Source of the DNA: an uncultured Planctomycetaceae bacterium | Lineage (GTDB): Bacteria > Planctomycetota > Planctomycetia > Pirellulales > UBA1268 | Assembly: GCA_903951635.1 (NCBI GenBank) | Contig: CAJBCV010000339.1 | Coordinates: 1 to 52,570 of the forward strand | Direction: 5' to 3' | DNA: 52,570 nt | Shown here: piece after piece, positions 28,035-37,990 of the stretch | Layout: the number at the start of each line of letters is the position of its first letter | Position numbering within the stretch: position 1 is the first letter of the stretch | Notes under the pieces: model-generated | What the model saw: only the letters and a program-made list of their open reading frames with translations | Database searches by the model: none | Told to the model about the DNA's origin: nothing | Made by a program: the position numbers and the translations under genes

Positions 28035-28586
28035 ATGATGCCATTTCACGATGCTTGGCCCTGGGCGCTTGGCTCTGCCATCGTGGCGGGAGTCTCCCTC
28101 CTCCTTTGGTCGCAGGCCGGGCAGCGGGGGTTTCTCGTGGCGATGGCCGCGGCGCTCGTCGTCGGCGTCGGTTGCTTGCTTGCCGACTGGCTTGTGGTCA
28201 CCGATCGGGAGCAGATTGAACGGCTGTTCCCGAGATTGGCACGCGCTGCCGAAACGGGCGACACCGAAACGATCCTCGCCGCCCTCGATCCGTCGCTTGA
28301 GCCACTCCGCGGCGAAGCCGAACGGGCCCTGCGGGAGTTTCGCCCCGAGGAGGTGCGGATCACACGCCTCGACGTCACGCTCGAGGGGCCGGCCGAGGCC
28401 CGCCTGGCCCGGGCCGAGATGCTCATCCATACCAGGGGCGACGCCCGCGGCGTCGGCGGCGTCTCCGGACCGCTCTCGGCGCTGATCGATCTGACGGTCG
28501 ATCTCCGCAACGCGGGGGGCCAATTCCTGATCACCGACTTCGAGGCCGACGCGGCCCGTCCGACCGATCGGCGGCGGCCCGACTGA
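28035..28586 (+). CDS. Small membrane protein of unknown function
   Basis: A 183-residue protein with two N-terminal membrane segments (WALGSAIVAGVSLLLW; GFLVAMAAALVVGVGCLLADWLVV) and a soluble C-terminal domain. The latter has alpha/beta pattern and an NTF2-like or Bat-type flavour (IERLFPRLARAAETGD; SALIDLTVDLRN). A GAGGGA ribosome binding site lies about 10 nt before ATG 28035; ATG 28038 is equally possible. It is the only plus-strand gene between two large minus-strand blocks, and I do not recognise the family. Confidence 0.65.
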   Translation: MMPFHDAWPWALGSAIVAGVSLLLWSQAGQRGFLVAMAAALVVGVGCLLADWLVVTDREQIERLFPRLARAAETGDTETILAALDPSLEPLRGEAERALREFRPEEVRITRLDVTLEGPAEARLARAEMLIHTRGDARGVGGVSGPLSALIDLTVDLRNAGGQFLITDFEADAARPTDRRRPD

Positions 28587-28620
28587 CGCAGGCGTCGATC
28601 AACAGGCCATGCGGCTTTTC

Positions 28621-31365
28621 TCAGGGCTTCGTCGGCTTCTTGGGGAGATTTCTCGGCTCGGCCGCCGGCTGCAACTGCCACTGGGCATAGGGGGGGAGCT
28701 TCGGCGTCTCCTCGAGCACGCCACCAAGGAGGAGCCGATCGATCGAGTCGAGGTCGATCCGACTCGGCCCGAGGATCTCGTGCATGCCGACGAGGACGTT
28801 CCCCTCGATGCCGGTCGCCGCCATCCGCAGCCGCCCGGTGCCGCCGATCACCGATTCGACCGGCAACCCCGACACCGGTTCGGTCGCCGACGGCTGCCAG
28901 TCGTCGGCGAGGAGTTCCGGATGGAGCCAGATCACCCTCGCCACCTCCCGGCGCGGGATCGAGAGCGGCTTGCCACGCGGATCGGCATCGACGGCGATCC
29001 GCAGTTGCTCGCCGTCCATCCCCTCGAGGCGGCCGCGGAGATAGTCCCCTTGGAGCGAGCGGACCAGATGCGTGGGAGGACGATGACGCTGCGAGCGAGG
29101 GAGCGTCGTCAGACTGCGGAACTTCTCCGGTGAGATGAGAGCGCCGGCTTTCGGGACGAGCTCCACGGCCTTTACGGCCCGCGCGGGGATCGTGATCGCC
29201 TCGGCCCCCTCGCGAAGCAGTCGCACGCCTCCCTCGTCGATCGATTCGACATCACCAACGACAGCCTCGCCCGTCTCGAGAACCACGACCGACGTGAGGC
29301 GATCGGCATCCTTCGCGCCTGCGTCCCTGCGCTTCGCGCGGGCAAGCAACCGCTCCTGGGCCTTGAGGACCTCGCTGAGTCGCTGCGCATCCCGCCCCCA
29401 GATCGGATGCAAGCCACGTTTGAGGCTGAGACTGCGGCGGGTCCAGAATGTCCCCTCCGAGACCTGGAGTTGCACCTCGGTGCCGGCCCGCCCCTGAACG
29501 AGAAACGTGACATCCTCGATCGGCAATCTCTTGGTCGCGATGAACACGCCATCTCCCCGGGGGGCGACGGCGAGAACCCGCAGCGGGGCTACCACCCCAA
29601 CTCGGTGGAGCGGCCCACCTGGAACCACTTCCGCGATCGTTGCCTCGCCGTCGACCTCGGCGAGGGTCACACCGATCCACCCGTTGAGGTCGCTCCCGTC
29701 GTCATCGGGCTTCGACTCCGCATACCGAATCCTTCCCCGGGGAGAGCCACCGTCGGGCCCTGTCGAGAACGCCGCCGCCTTGAGGCTGCCCAGAGGCAAC
29801 CAGCCGACGGTCCCACCGTCTGCCGCGGCCCCCTCAGGGGGAAGCGGAACGAGACAGCCGTCATGCGATTCATCCTCGAGTTCGAGCCGGCCGACCCGGC
29901 CAGGAGGGAGAGGCCCCTCGGCGACCAACGTCACCGCCCCGATCCCCTCGAGGAAATCGATCGGCAGGTTCACCGGCTCGTCGATCGCCGAATGAGCGAT
30001 CGTCACGCTCCCCCCTGCGACACCGACGAGGTCTCCGCTGAGGCTCGACCCCTGGCGATCGCTGACCCGCACCCGGTGGGGCGACGGGGCTTTCGCGCCG
30101 ACCGGCGCCACGGGGGCGCGGAAGCGGATCGCCGCCACCGCCCCGAGGGGGATGTTTTGCGTTGACTTGCCCCCCTCTCCTTCGGGCATCACCACGAGGG
30201 ACTGTCCGTCGTCGGACAGTCCAGTCACGATTCCGGCGATCACCCGGCCATCGTGGAGCTCCACCGCAGCCGGCTGATCTTCCGCGGCCACCGTCTCGGC
30301 TCCGTTCCAGGGTGAGATTCGCAGTCTCTCGAGCACCACCTCGCCCGACTGGACATCGATCTGGATCCCCTCCCCCACGGTTGTGAAATCGGAGGGGCCC
30401 CCCGCCGGATCGACCGCGAATGGCTCGATCGTCAGATCGGCAAGCGGAGCGATCTCCCCCGGCCGCATGACGACAATCCGGCCCGCCTGCCGATCGACGA
30501 AGACCGAGAGGGCGAGCCCCTTCTCGGGAATCGCCCCGCACGCTTCGAGATCGGCGGTGCCTGTCCCATCCGGACGGGCCTCGTCGCGGATGACGATCAA
30601 ACCCTCCGCGGTGAGCTCGACCCGGTAGGCCGCGTCGACGGCGCCGCCAACGTCGCTGAAGAGGCTCGATTTGAAGCGGAATTCGCCGAAGCCAAGCCGC
30701 ACGCGCGGCGGCTCGTCCCAGGCCAGCGCGAAGTCGTACCGCATCCGCTCCCCTTCGACGCAGTCGACGCGGAGCCTCGCACCGGAGGTCGTGCTGGCAA
30801 GCCCACCGGCGCGCTTCCGCCAGTGGCTCGCAGCCGAAGTCTCGCATTGGTCGGGATCGCCGTTCCAGACATAGGTCGACGGCGCCACGCCGGTGGAGAT
30901 TCGCCGCACCGACTCCCGCTCGAGCCCGATCCGAACAGGCGCCTCGGCCGGTCCGATCGACAGCACGACCGTTGAAGCGTCGATCGATTCGAGGCGACCG
31001 ACGACGAGATCGCCATCGGACAATTCGACCTTCCAGTGGCCCGCCCCGACCGTCAAGGCCGCCCCTTGCGGCCGATTGAACGAGATCCGCCCGACGCGCT
31101 CGACGGGAAACTCGAAGGGACCGGAGAAGGCGGGAGACTGCCAGTGGATCGTCGGACTGGCCCCGTCAGCGGCAGGCGGCGCCTCGATGAGCCGACCGGC
31201 AATCGTGCCCCCCGGGAGCGAGAGCACCGCGGTCGGACCATCGACGTCGACGGCCATCGCCGAACCGGCTCCGCCCGCCAGCGGTGCGAAGGCCGCGAGC
31301 GATACCCAGACGAAGACCGCCGACAGGCGAAGACGGCATCCGCGACAACCGACGAAACGGTGCAT
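28621..31365 (-). CDS. Large exported PDZ-containing protein of unknown function
   Basis: A 914-residue protein with a signal segment (LSAVFVWVSLAAFAPLAGGAGSAMA, about residues 14-38). Several repeated small beta modules follow that pair a GG/DG loop with a G-x-L/V strand (SLPGGTIAGRL; LSDGDLVVGRL; LHDGRVIAGIV; ETGEAVVGDV; LQGDYLRGRL). A PDZ-like domain sits near residues 560-650 (GWIGVTLAEVDGEATIAEVV). It probably acts as an envelope structural or binding protein. ATG 31365 has AGGA 10 nt upstream. It is the last gene of the nine-gene block. Confidence 0.7.
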   Translation of the reverse strand: MHRFVGCRGCRLRLSAVFVWVSLAAFAPLAGGAGSAMAVDVDGPTAVLSLPGGTIAGRLIEAPPAADGASPTIHWQSPAFSGPFEFPVERVGRISFNRPQGAALTVGAGHWKVELSDGDLVVGRLESIDASTVVLSIGPAEAPVRIGLERESVRRISTGVAPSTYVWNGDPDQCETSAASHWRKRAGGLASTTSGARLRVDCVEGERMRYDFALAWDEPPRVRLGFGEFRFKSSLFSDVGGAVDAAYRVELTAEGLIVIRDEARPDGTGTADLEACGAIPEKGLALSVFVDRQAGRIVVMRPGEIAPLADLTIEPFAVDPAGGPSDFTTVGEGIQIDVQSGEVVLERLRISPWNGAETVAAEDQPAAVELHDGRVIAGIVTGLSDDGQSLVVMPEGEGGKSTQNIPLGAVAAIRFRAPVAPVGAKAPSPHRVRVSDRQGSSLSGDLVGVAGGSVTIAHSAIDEPVNLPIDFLEGIGAVTLVAEGPLPPGRVGRLELEDESHDGCLVPLPPEGAAADGGTVGWLPLGSLKAAAFSTGPDGGSPRGRIRYAESKPDDDGSDLNGWIGVTLAEVDGEATIAEVVPGGPLHRVGVVAPLRVLAVAPRGDGVFIATKRLPIEDVTFLVQGRAGTEVQLQVSEGTFWTRRSLSLKRGLHPIWGRDAQRLSEVLKAQERLLARAKRRDAGAKDADRLTSVVVLETGEAVVGDVESIDEGGVRLLREGAEAITIPARAVKAVELVPKAGALISPEKFRSLTTLPRSQRHRPPTHLVRSLQGDYLRGRLEGMDGEQLRIAVDADPRGKPLSIPRREVARVIWLHPELLADDWQPSATEPVSGLPVESVIGGTGRLRMAATGIEGNVLVGMHEILGPSRIDLDSIDRLLLGGVLEETPKLPPYAQWQLQPAAEPRNLPKKPTKP

Positions 31366-31396
31366 GGAACGATTCCTGGCGAGAGCGGTCGGCCGA

Positions 31397-32500
31397 TCAA
31401 CGCTCGTAGATGGGGAGAAAGCGGAAGTTGACGGCCAGCGCGAGCAGCGAGAGCGACGTGCCGGCAAACTCACCACCATCCCCGCCGTTCCCCGCCCCCA
31501 CGATCCCCCCGTCAGGGCGACGCTGGGCCTTGATCTCGCGGATGAGTTGGCTGTTCCACTCCTTCCAGGCGTCGACGTCAGCCTGGAAGAGCGCCTGGGC
31601 GCGGTAATACCGGGTGTAGTTGGGATACCCCCCTTCATTCCCGCCGCCCAGACTGGACTGCTTGATCACTTCAGCCGCCTTGGAAAACTGCGGCATGTCT
31701 TTGCGGCGGGCGATCGCCATCACGAGCGTGCCGATCGAGGTCGTCGCGTCGCTTCCGCCACCGGGGCTCGCGTACCCGATTCGGCCATCGGAACCCGTCA
31801 TTGAGGCGAAGTAGTCCATGGCCCGATCGATCGTTTCGTCGGGGACCTCGATGCCGGCGTTCCTCGCCCCGAGCAGCCCCATGAGGATCGCGCCACTGAC
31901 GGAGGTGTCGTGGTCGGTGGCGTCGGGGGAATACCGCCACGCACCGACGGGATTCTTCTTGGCCGAGGTGACGGCAAGCCTGACGGCGAGTTCGAGCGAT
32001 TTCCCCGTCGACATCCCCGTGCCATCGCCCCCCTCCTCCGACCAGAGCCGGCGATCGTCGACGGTCCCGTAGGCCTCGGCCATCGCGAGCATCGCGAAGC
32101 CGTGGTGGTACATGCTCGCGTGCCCCATACCGGCATTCCCACCATAAAAGCCGGTACTCGGGTCCTGCGAACGGATGATGCTACGAAGGGCCCGGCGGAT
32201 GTTTGTGGCATAGGCGCCGTGGTTCGGATCCTCCCCAGAGGCCAGGAGGACCATCATCGCCATCCCGGTGACCCCGGGCCCTTCCTGGCTGTCCTTCCAG
32301 GTACCGGTAGGATCCTGGGTGCGGGCGAGATACCGGCAGCCGGCGTCGTAGATCTCCCGGACGTCGCGCGGCACCGGATCGCCACTACGGATCGACGGCG
32401 CCTGCGCCGCGGCTGCGACCGGCCAGGCCACGACCGTCCCGATCGCCACTCGGAGCGTGATGCTCCACACCCTGTTCAACATCCCCACGGATCGATTCAT
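31397..32500 (-). CDS. Exported prenyltransferase/squalene-oxidase-repeat (alpha/alpha-toroid) protein
   Basis: A 367-residue protein with a signal peptide (ITLRVAIGTVVAWPVAAAAQA) and repeated helix-turn units of the terpene-cyclase/prenyltransferase-repeat type: YLARTQDPTGTWKD, SIIRSQDPSTGFYG, WRYSPDATDHDTSVSGAIL and IKAQRRPDGGIVG. The QDPTG/W-type turns resemble QW motifs, but the DXDD catalytic motif of cyclases is not evident, so it is more likely a binding or scaffold toroid. It belongs to the MoxR-BatA-like block and is 31 nt upstream of the PDZ gene. Confidence 0.75.
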   Translation of the reverse strand: MNRSVGMLNRVWSITLRVAIGTVVAWPVAAAAQAPSIRSGDPVPRDVREIYDAGCRYLARTQDPTGTWKDSQEGPGVTGMAMMVLLASGEDPNHGAYATNIRRALRSIIRSQDPSTGFYGGNAGMGHASMYHHGFAMLAMAEAYGTVDDRRLWSEEGGDGTGMSTGKSLELAVRLAVTSAKKNPVGAWRYSPDATDHDTSVSGAILMGLLGARNAGIEVPDETIDRAMDYFASMTGSDGRIGYASPGGGSDATTSIGTLVMAIARRKDMPQFSKAAEVIKQSSLGGGNEGGYPNYTRYYRAQALFQADVDAWKEWNSQLIREIKAQRRPDGGIVGAGNGGDGGEFAGTSLSLLALAVNFRFLPIYER

Positions 32501-32504
32501 CCCC

Positions 32505-33392
32505 TCACTCCTCGATCAGTTTCATGGTGTTGATCTGGGGCTCCCACTGCTCCCCCTGCCTGACGATCGTGCTGACTTTCTCCCACTGGCGGGCGTCGAA
32601 GATCGCCTCGAGCCGGTCCTGATCGAGACGCGACATCGCATACCAGCAGAGAAACGGATTGTGGTCGCCGAACGATTCCCGGGCCTTCGCCATGTCGATC
32701 CGAGGTGGATCCTCCATGAGCAACGCCACGATCGCCTCGTGCTGCCGGTCGGTCATTCCGACAGAGCACTCGAGGTGCGAAAGCCCTCCGTCCAAGAACC
32801 GCCGCCATTGGGAGGCCGTTCGCAAGTCTGCTTCTGCCTTCCACGCGTCTCGCTGGCGGTCGTCGAGGACACGGCCGACGACCCTGCCGGGAAGATGCCG
32901 CGACCGGCCGGACCGGGAGGTGGCCCACTGGAGTTCGTTGAGTTCCCGATGGAATCGCTGCCATGTCTGTTGTCCCTCCCGCGTCTGGAAGTTGACGGTG
33001 CGGCCCGCATACCGACGCTGAAAAGCCTCGAAGAGTTGCATCGACTCGGCGGCTTCGAGGCGCGCGGCGAGGTTGAGCTTGTCGCGCTGGGCATCACTCA
33101 ACCCACAGGCTTCGTCGAGGCTGTCGATCTCCAATTCCAAGTGCGTCATCGCCCTCGTGCGCACCATCTCGACCCCGCCACCGTTCCCGTCCCCGAGCAT
33201 CTGCTGGATCTGCTGATCAAGCGCGATGGTCTGGAACTGGTTTTGTTGCTGCTGGGAGTCGTTCTCTACGCCGATCGTGTCGTCGCTCCCCAGGAGCGGT
33301 CGATCGGCAAGGAGGGCTCCCAGGAGCGCCACGACAACCAGCGCCGTGCGCCACGCTCCAGCCGGCGATATCACCGTCATCGAGGGCCTCAT
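32505..33392 (-). CDS. Hypothetical secreted/membrane-anchored helical protein
   Basis: A 295-residue protein with one N-terminal hydrophobic segment (TALVVVALLGALLADRPLL) and a mostly helical, Gln- and charge-rich body (QQQQNQFQTIALDQQIQQML; LSDAQRDKLNLAARLEA; GMTDRQHEAIVALL). The repeated 'GLSDAQRDKL' type segments resemble CpxP/Spy-like LTxxQ helices, a weak impression. ATG 33392 is chosen because its ATGA overlaps the upstream gene's stop. Confidence 0.6.
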   Translation of the reverse strand: MRPSMTVISPAGAWRTALVVVALLGALLADRPLLGSDDTIGVENDSQQQQNQFQTIALDQQIQQMLGDGNGGGVEMVRTRAMTHLELEIDSLDEACGLSDAQRDKLNLAARLEAAESMQLFEAFQRRYAGRTVNFQTREGQQTWQRFHRELNELQWATSRSGRSRHLPGRVVGRVLDDRQRDAWKAEADLRTASQWRRFLDGGLSHLECSVGMTDRQHEAIVALLMEDPPRIDMAKARESFGDHNPFLCWYAMSRLDQDRLEAIFDARQWEKVSTIVRQGEQWEPQINTMKLIEE

Positions 33393-34429
33393 TCGAACCA
33401 CCATGGATCCCGCTCCGTTTGTTGGGAGAGGTTCGCGCGCCTGAAAAACTGTGATTGCAACATCCCCTGCCGATTCGACCGCATGATCTCCCGGCTCTGC
33501 TTTCCGTCGCCCAGCTTCGATTGCTGTGCCGGCGTGAGGTGGGGCAGGACTCGCTTGTACGGCAACCCGGGATAGATCTTGCGGCCATTGATCTCCATCT
33601 GGTGATCGAGGGCCATCGCCACGCCTTCGTCCCACTTCTCCGCGATCGCCGCCTCGATCGACTCCCGCTGCTTGGCGGAAAGGGACAGATCGTCATCGAG
33701 GATCCCGACGAGGCGGCGCACGGTGGCCGCCCGACGACGCTGCTCCCGCTTCGAAAGCTCGTCGAGAAAATCCTTTCCCGACGCTTCCCCGATCTGCTCG
33801 ATGAGGCTCGCGGCCACGGCGTCGCTGACGAGGTGACAGGGATCGACCGGCTTCTTTTTGGCTTCAGCTTTCTTTGCCCCTTCGGCACTCCTCCCGGGCT
33901 CCTCGGGCATCGGGAAACCGAAGGCCCTCCCGACGGCGTTGAGGAAACCGTCGTCCCCACCCTGCGGCGCGGGCACCGGCTGGGGGGTGCTCATCGCCTC
34001 ACTGAAGGCAATCGCCCCCTCCTTCACTCCCTTTTCCCCCGCCGCGACGATCGCCCGCCGTGCCTCGACGGGCAGATCGCCATGGAGCGTGCGGACGAGT
34101 TCGAGCTCGTCCTGAAGCACCCGCATCAGCATCGGCTCGTACTGCGCGGCCATCTGCTCGATCTGCTGCCGGGCCATCGCTTCCGGTGTCAGGGGCACTT
34201 CCTCGGCTGCCGGCACGGCCGGGGGTGGATCCTCGGGCGCGTCTGGCGCCGCCGTCTCGACCGGTGCAGCCTCGGCCTCGACGATGTCGACCTCGATCGC
34301 CACTTGCCCGTCGGCTCTGCCGCTCCCGACAGCGATCGCTGCGACCAAGCCCAGGAAGCGGAGCCAGACGCCCGCCGCTGCCGCCGCGTCACCCCGGCCA
34401 TCACCGACAGCTCGTGAATGACTTCTCAT
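33389..34429 (-). CDS. Hypothetical exported helical protein
   Basis: A 346-residue protein with an N-terminal hydrophobic segment (FLGLVAAIAVGSGRADG) and an Ala/Pro/Glu-rich linker. Its helical body (LTPEAMARQQIEQMAAQY; LSLSAKQRESIEAAIAEKW; LTPAQQSKLGDGKQSRE) shares the 'LSxxQR/LTPxQ' helix style of the next gene, suggesting a related pair. It overlaps both neighbours by 4 nt, so it is part of the translationally coupled block. Function unknown. Confidence 0.6.
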   Translation of the reverse strand: MRSHSRAVGDGRGDAAAAAGVWLRFLGLVAAIAVGSGRADGQVAIEVDIVEAEAAPVETAAPDAPEDPPPAVPAAEEVPLTPEAMARQQIEQMAAQYEPMLMRVLQDELELVRTLHGDLPVEARRAIVAAGEKGVKEGAIAFSEAMSTPQPVPAPQGGDDGFLNAVGRAFGFPMPEEPGRSAEGAKKAEAKKKPVDPCHLVSDAVAASLIEQIGEASGKDFLDELSKREQRRRAATVRRLVGILDDDLSLSAKQRESIEAAIAEKWDEGVAMALDHQMEINGRKIYPGLPYKRVLPHLTPAQQSKLGDGKQSREIMRSNRQGMLQSQFFRRANLSQQTERDPWWFE

Positions 34430-37400
34430 GGCGTCGATCCCGGCGATTGCCGGCTCCGTTCGAAGGCATTGAAATAGGCGTCGAGCCCATCGCGAAACTC
34501 CTCTGGCAACACCCGGCCGCTCTTTCCCACCGCCTGCTCCTCCTCCGGGGCTTCCAGTCGAGCGCGGGCATTGACGCCAGCCCCGAGTCGGGCAAGCGCC
34601 GAGTCGCTCGTCGAGCCGCTCCCACCCCCCCCGGGGGTATTCCCGCCGCCGCCACCACCGCCTCCACCGCCGCCGAACTGCGACTGGAGGAGAAGCTCGA
34701 TCGCCTCGGTCTCGGCGGCGATCGCCCGGCGGCCGGTGTCGGGGCTCGCGAGGATTCCCGCCGCCTCGTCCATCACCCCTTCGACCGCCTGAAAGAGGCG
34801 GATCTCCCGGGCAAACCGCGGCGGCTTGTCGGCCGCCGGCAGCAGTTCCCGCTCCATCCGCTCGATCGCTTCGTCAAACCGCACCGGGCCATCGGGCATG
34901 TCAGCGAGCTTGTCGATCATCGCACCGACGCGGCGGGCGAGCGCTGCTTGCGTCTCTGCGAGGCCGCCGGCGCGGGTCTTGAACGCGTCGGCGTCGAGGG
35001 CGGCGCGGCGCTGCTCGGCGACACGGGTCTCCTCGCGGAGATTCGTCTCCGCCTCGAGAATCTGCATCGCCTCGAGGACAATCTCCGGCGGCAGGTTCTC
35101 CGCCGGTGGGCTCTGCCCCTGGCTCCCCTGGGAATCCTTCGGTGGGGGAACGAGTTCGTCAGCCCAGCGGTCGAAGGTGTCCGACCAGAACTCCGATCGA
35201 GCAATCGACAGGCCGGTCTCCTTCGGAATCTCGGAGGAGAGTTGCCGCAGGCTGCCGAGGACGTCGAGTTCCTTCATCTCTTCGATGACCGTGCGGATCG
35301 CCGGCTGCGGACGACGCTCGGCATAGGCATCGAGGTCGTCCATGAGCACCGACATCCGCTCCCCCACCTGATCGTTGCCCCGAGTCGCCATCTCGACCTT
35401 CTTCACCACCGTCTCGTCCTTCGTCAGACCGCGGCGACGGCCGAAGGCGCCGGAGACGACGGCCGACAGCCCCTGGCCGACCTTCAACTCGTTCCGCGAG
35501 GCCGCCTTGAGCCGCTTCACGAACGTCGTCCCCTCGAGCCGGGCCATGACGTCGGCGAGTTGCCGGGCGATGGCGGCGAAGTCAGCGATGAGCTGCCGCT
35601 GCTTCTCGACCGCTGCCGCCAGCAGCGGCTGTTGGGGAGCCTTCCCCCTCTGCCCCTTCCCGCCAGGGAAAGAGCCGACGGTCGTTGTCGGCAGACCGAG
35701 CGTGCCCTCCCCTCCGCCGCCAGCAGGGGAATCGTTGGGCGCCTCCTCGCGCTCCCGAGGCGCCGAGCCCTCGCCATCGACGACCTGTGGCGCCGGGGGA
35801 AGCGCCGACGGATCCTGCGCCTTCCCCGGCGCCGGCTTTCCTTCTTGGCCACGATCCTCACCGACTCGCTGCGGTGGAACCTGATCCTGGGGGCTTGCCT
35901 CTCCCTGCGCTTCGCCAGGCTTGCCCGGCGTCCCCGGCTGGGAGGGGCGATCGCTTTCCTGGCCGGCGGCGCTCCCCTGACCGGCCGCATTCCCCTTCGG
36001 GGCATCCGCCGCGGCCTGAAGCAATTCGCCGACGCCCGGCATCCGCGCGGCAGCCATCTCCTCCATCGCCTTCACATGCCCGGCAAGCTCCTCGAGCGTG
36101 CCGGCCTCGAACTCGGGGTTGCGCATCGCTTCACGAACCAGCGCCCCCCCCGCCTCGGCCAAGCGCCCCAGGCGGCGGCCGTTGTTCCGCTCCGCGGCGG
36201 CCTGCTCGCGGATCGCCTTGCGGCTCTCCGGGGCGTCGAGCTCCTCGGCCGACATCGCTTCGAGCTGTTCGTTGCGGGCGAGCAGTTCCAGTTCCCGGTC
36301 GCGGATCTCGGCTGCCTGCTGCCGCCAGCGGCCGATCTGTTCGTTGATCCAGAGGGCATGGTCGGCCGAGTTCATGACGACGAACGTCGACGGTGCCGAA
36401 CGGATCCGCTCCCGCCCGGGGAAATAATCCTCCACGAAGGCGCGCACCTGGATTGTCTGCGGCGCGATGCCGAGGTTCGCCGGCGCGAACGTTCCCACGG
36501 CCTCGAGGGCGTCGGCCTCGGGTGCCCCGCTCGCGAGGATCTGTTCGCCGCGGGAGCCTCCCTCGTCGCTTCCCACCCACTCGAGCCCCACCTGCTTGAC
36601 GCCGAAATCGTCGCGCGACTGGAGCGTGAAACGAACCGTCTCCGAGTCGAGGAGCACCCCCTTGCCGCCGAGGCCGTCGACCGTGATCGTCGGCGGCTCG
36701 TCGTCACGGGCCACGAGGCTCACCGTGAGCGGCTTGCCCCCGGAGAGGCCGAGCCGATCCTCCCAGGCAAAGGCGAGATCGACCGGCTCCTCGACGAGCC
36801 TCTCCGGGGCAACGATCGTCGCCGACTCCGGGCGAACGTCGCTGCCGTCGATCGAAGCGCTGGCCAATTCCCGGTTGGCCGTTGCCGTCACCGCCACGCG
36901 GCTCCCCTTGACCACCGACAAGCCGCCGCCGCGCAGCCCCTGCGTGATCGGCGCCTCGATGCCGAGATAGTCGGGAAGATGGACGATCGCCGATAGCGCG
37001 GTGATTTCCGGCCGGAAGGTGGGCTGAAGCGTCACCTTCTGGCGGGCATCCCCCACCGCCAGTCGCAAGCTCGCCGGACTCACCTGGGGGGCAAGAGCGA
37101 GCGCGTAGGCCTCCCCGTCACGCTCGGCCGAAACGACCCCGCCGCCACCGATCCGGGCCTTGGCCCGCGCCGGTCGCCACGCCGTGGCCCCATCGAGGCG
37201 GACGACGAGCTCGGCCGGCTCGCCATGGGGAATGACGACGGTTTCCGGAAGCCGGTCGATCCGCGCGAAGGTGTAGCGCTCCACGAGCCGCCACGGGGCG
37301 AGAAACCGCTGCCAGGCGTTGGCCGCGGCGGCAGGCACGACGAGCCCGAGCACGCCAGCGCACACCAGCGGCACGGAAACCAGCGCCAGCCAGAGCCGGT

Positions 37401-37896
37401 GCCTCGGCCGCGGAAGGGCTGCCCGCAGGTCGTGGCGGCCCGCCACCTCGGCCACCTGGCCGATCGCCGCCTCGCACAGCACCCGCGAGCGCGCCTGCTC
37501 GCCGGTATTACCGACGAGCTCGACGACCCCGAGGAGTTGATCGCCGAGCGACGGGAAACGGCGGGCGATGAGCCGCGCCAGCTGGTCGAGCCCGCGCGTT
37601 CCCCAGATCCAGCGATAAAACGCCACCGGGAAAATGCCGCAGGCGGCGATCGCACCGGCATACAGTCCAAAGCGAGCAAGGACCGACGTGTCGGTAAGCC
37701 GATCGAAGAGGAAAAGCGCGAGCCAGGCGACGAGGACACCGAAGAGGGCGATGCAGTTCGCCTCGATCCCCTTCACTCTCCGCACGGTGGCACGGAAATC
37801 GTCGAGTTGCCGCCGCAGCGCCACTGGGAGCGCAAGGGGGGCCGCGGCTCTTGGAGCGGTCGGCTGCGGATCGGTCTTTTGACGCTCAGCACTCAC
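34426..37896 (-). CDS. Very large DUF4175-like membrane protein of the MoxR/BatA-type operon
   Basis: A 1156-residue protein. Two membrane segments near the N terminus (CIALFGVLVAWLALFLFD; FGLYAGAIAACGIFPVAFY) and a third near residue 170-195 (LWLALVSVPLVCAGVLGLVV) precede beta domains (LPDYLGIEAPITQ; DDFGVKQVGLEWVGSDE). A long charged, low-complexity helical region rich in Gln/Gly/Pro/Glu occupies the second half, ending in a poly-Gly run near residue 1080. It resembles DUF4175 proteins found beside MoxR/DUF58 in many bacteria. It starts with GTG and has a ribosome binding site; function unknown. Confidence 0.72.
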   Translation of the reverse strand: MSAERQKTDPQPTAPRAAAPLALPVALRRQLDDFRATVRRVKGIEANCIALFGVLVAWLALFLFDRLTDTSVLARFGLYAGAIAACGIFPVAFYRWIWGTRGLDQLARLIARRFPSLGDQLLGVVELVGNTGEQARSRVLCEAAIGQVAEVAGRHDLRAALPRPRHRLWLALVSVPLVCAGVLGLVVPAAAANAWQRFLAPWRLVERYTFARIDRLPETVVIPHGEPAELVVRLDGATAWRPARAKARIGGGGVVSAERDGEAYALALAPQVSPASLRLAVGDARQKVTLQPTFRPEITALSAIVHLPDYLGIEAPITQGLRGGGLSVVKGSRVAVTATANRELASASIDGSDVRPESATIVAPERLVEEPVDLAFAWEDRLGLSGGKPLTVSLVARDDEPPTITVDGLGGKGVLLDSETVRFTLQSRDDFGVKQVGLEWVGSDEGGSRGEQILASGAPEADALEAVGTFAPANLGIAPQTIQVRAFVEDYFPGRERIRSAPSTFVVMNSADHALWINEQIGRWRQQAAEIRDRELELLARNEQLEAMSAEELDAPESRKAIREQAAAERNNGRRLGRLAEAGGALVREAMRNPEFEAGTLEELAGHVKAMEEMAAARMPGVGELLQAAADAPKGNAAGQGSAAGQESDRPSQPGTPGKPGEAQGEASPQDQVPPQRVGEDRGQEGKPAPGKAQDPSALPPAPQVVDGEGSAPREREEAPNDSPAGGGGEGTLGLPTTTVGSFPGGKGQRGKAPQQPLLAAAVEKQRQLIADFAAIARQLADVMARLEGTTFVKRLKAASRNELKVGQGLSAVVSGAFGRRRGLTKDETVVKKVEMATRGNDQVGERMSVLMDDLDAYAERRPQPAIRTVIEEMKELDVLGSLRQLSSEIPKETGLSIARSEFWSDTFDRWADELVPPPKDSQGSQGQSPPAENLPPEIVLEAMQILEAETNLREETRVAEQRRAALDADAFKTRAGGLAETQAALARRVGAMIDKLADMPDGPVRFDEAIERMERELLPAADKPPRFAREIRLFQAVEGVMDEAAGILASPDTGRRAIAAETEAIELLLQSQFGGGGGGGGGGGNTPGGGGSGSTSDSALARLGAGVNARARLEAPEEEQAVGKSGRVLPEEFRDGLDAYFNAFERSRQSPGSTP

Positions 37897-37990
37897 GCGC
37901 TGTCCCCCGCTCGAGAGTCCACGTTCTTCATCGTACCGTTCTCCCCCGGCACCAGCCCTGTCGAGGGCCGTTGATCGCCCGATCTGCCCG

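Noticed and set aside
34060..36996. 978-codon open frame on the plus strand
   Set aside because: It is antisense to the DUF4175-like gene; composition is Arg/Leu/Pro/His-rich with no domain, as expected for a high-GC shadow frame.
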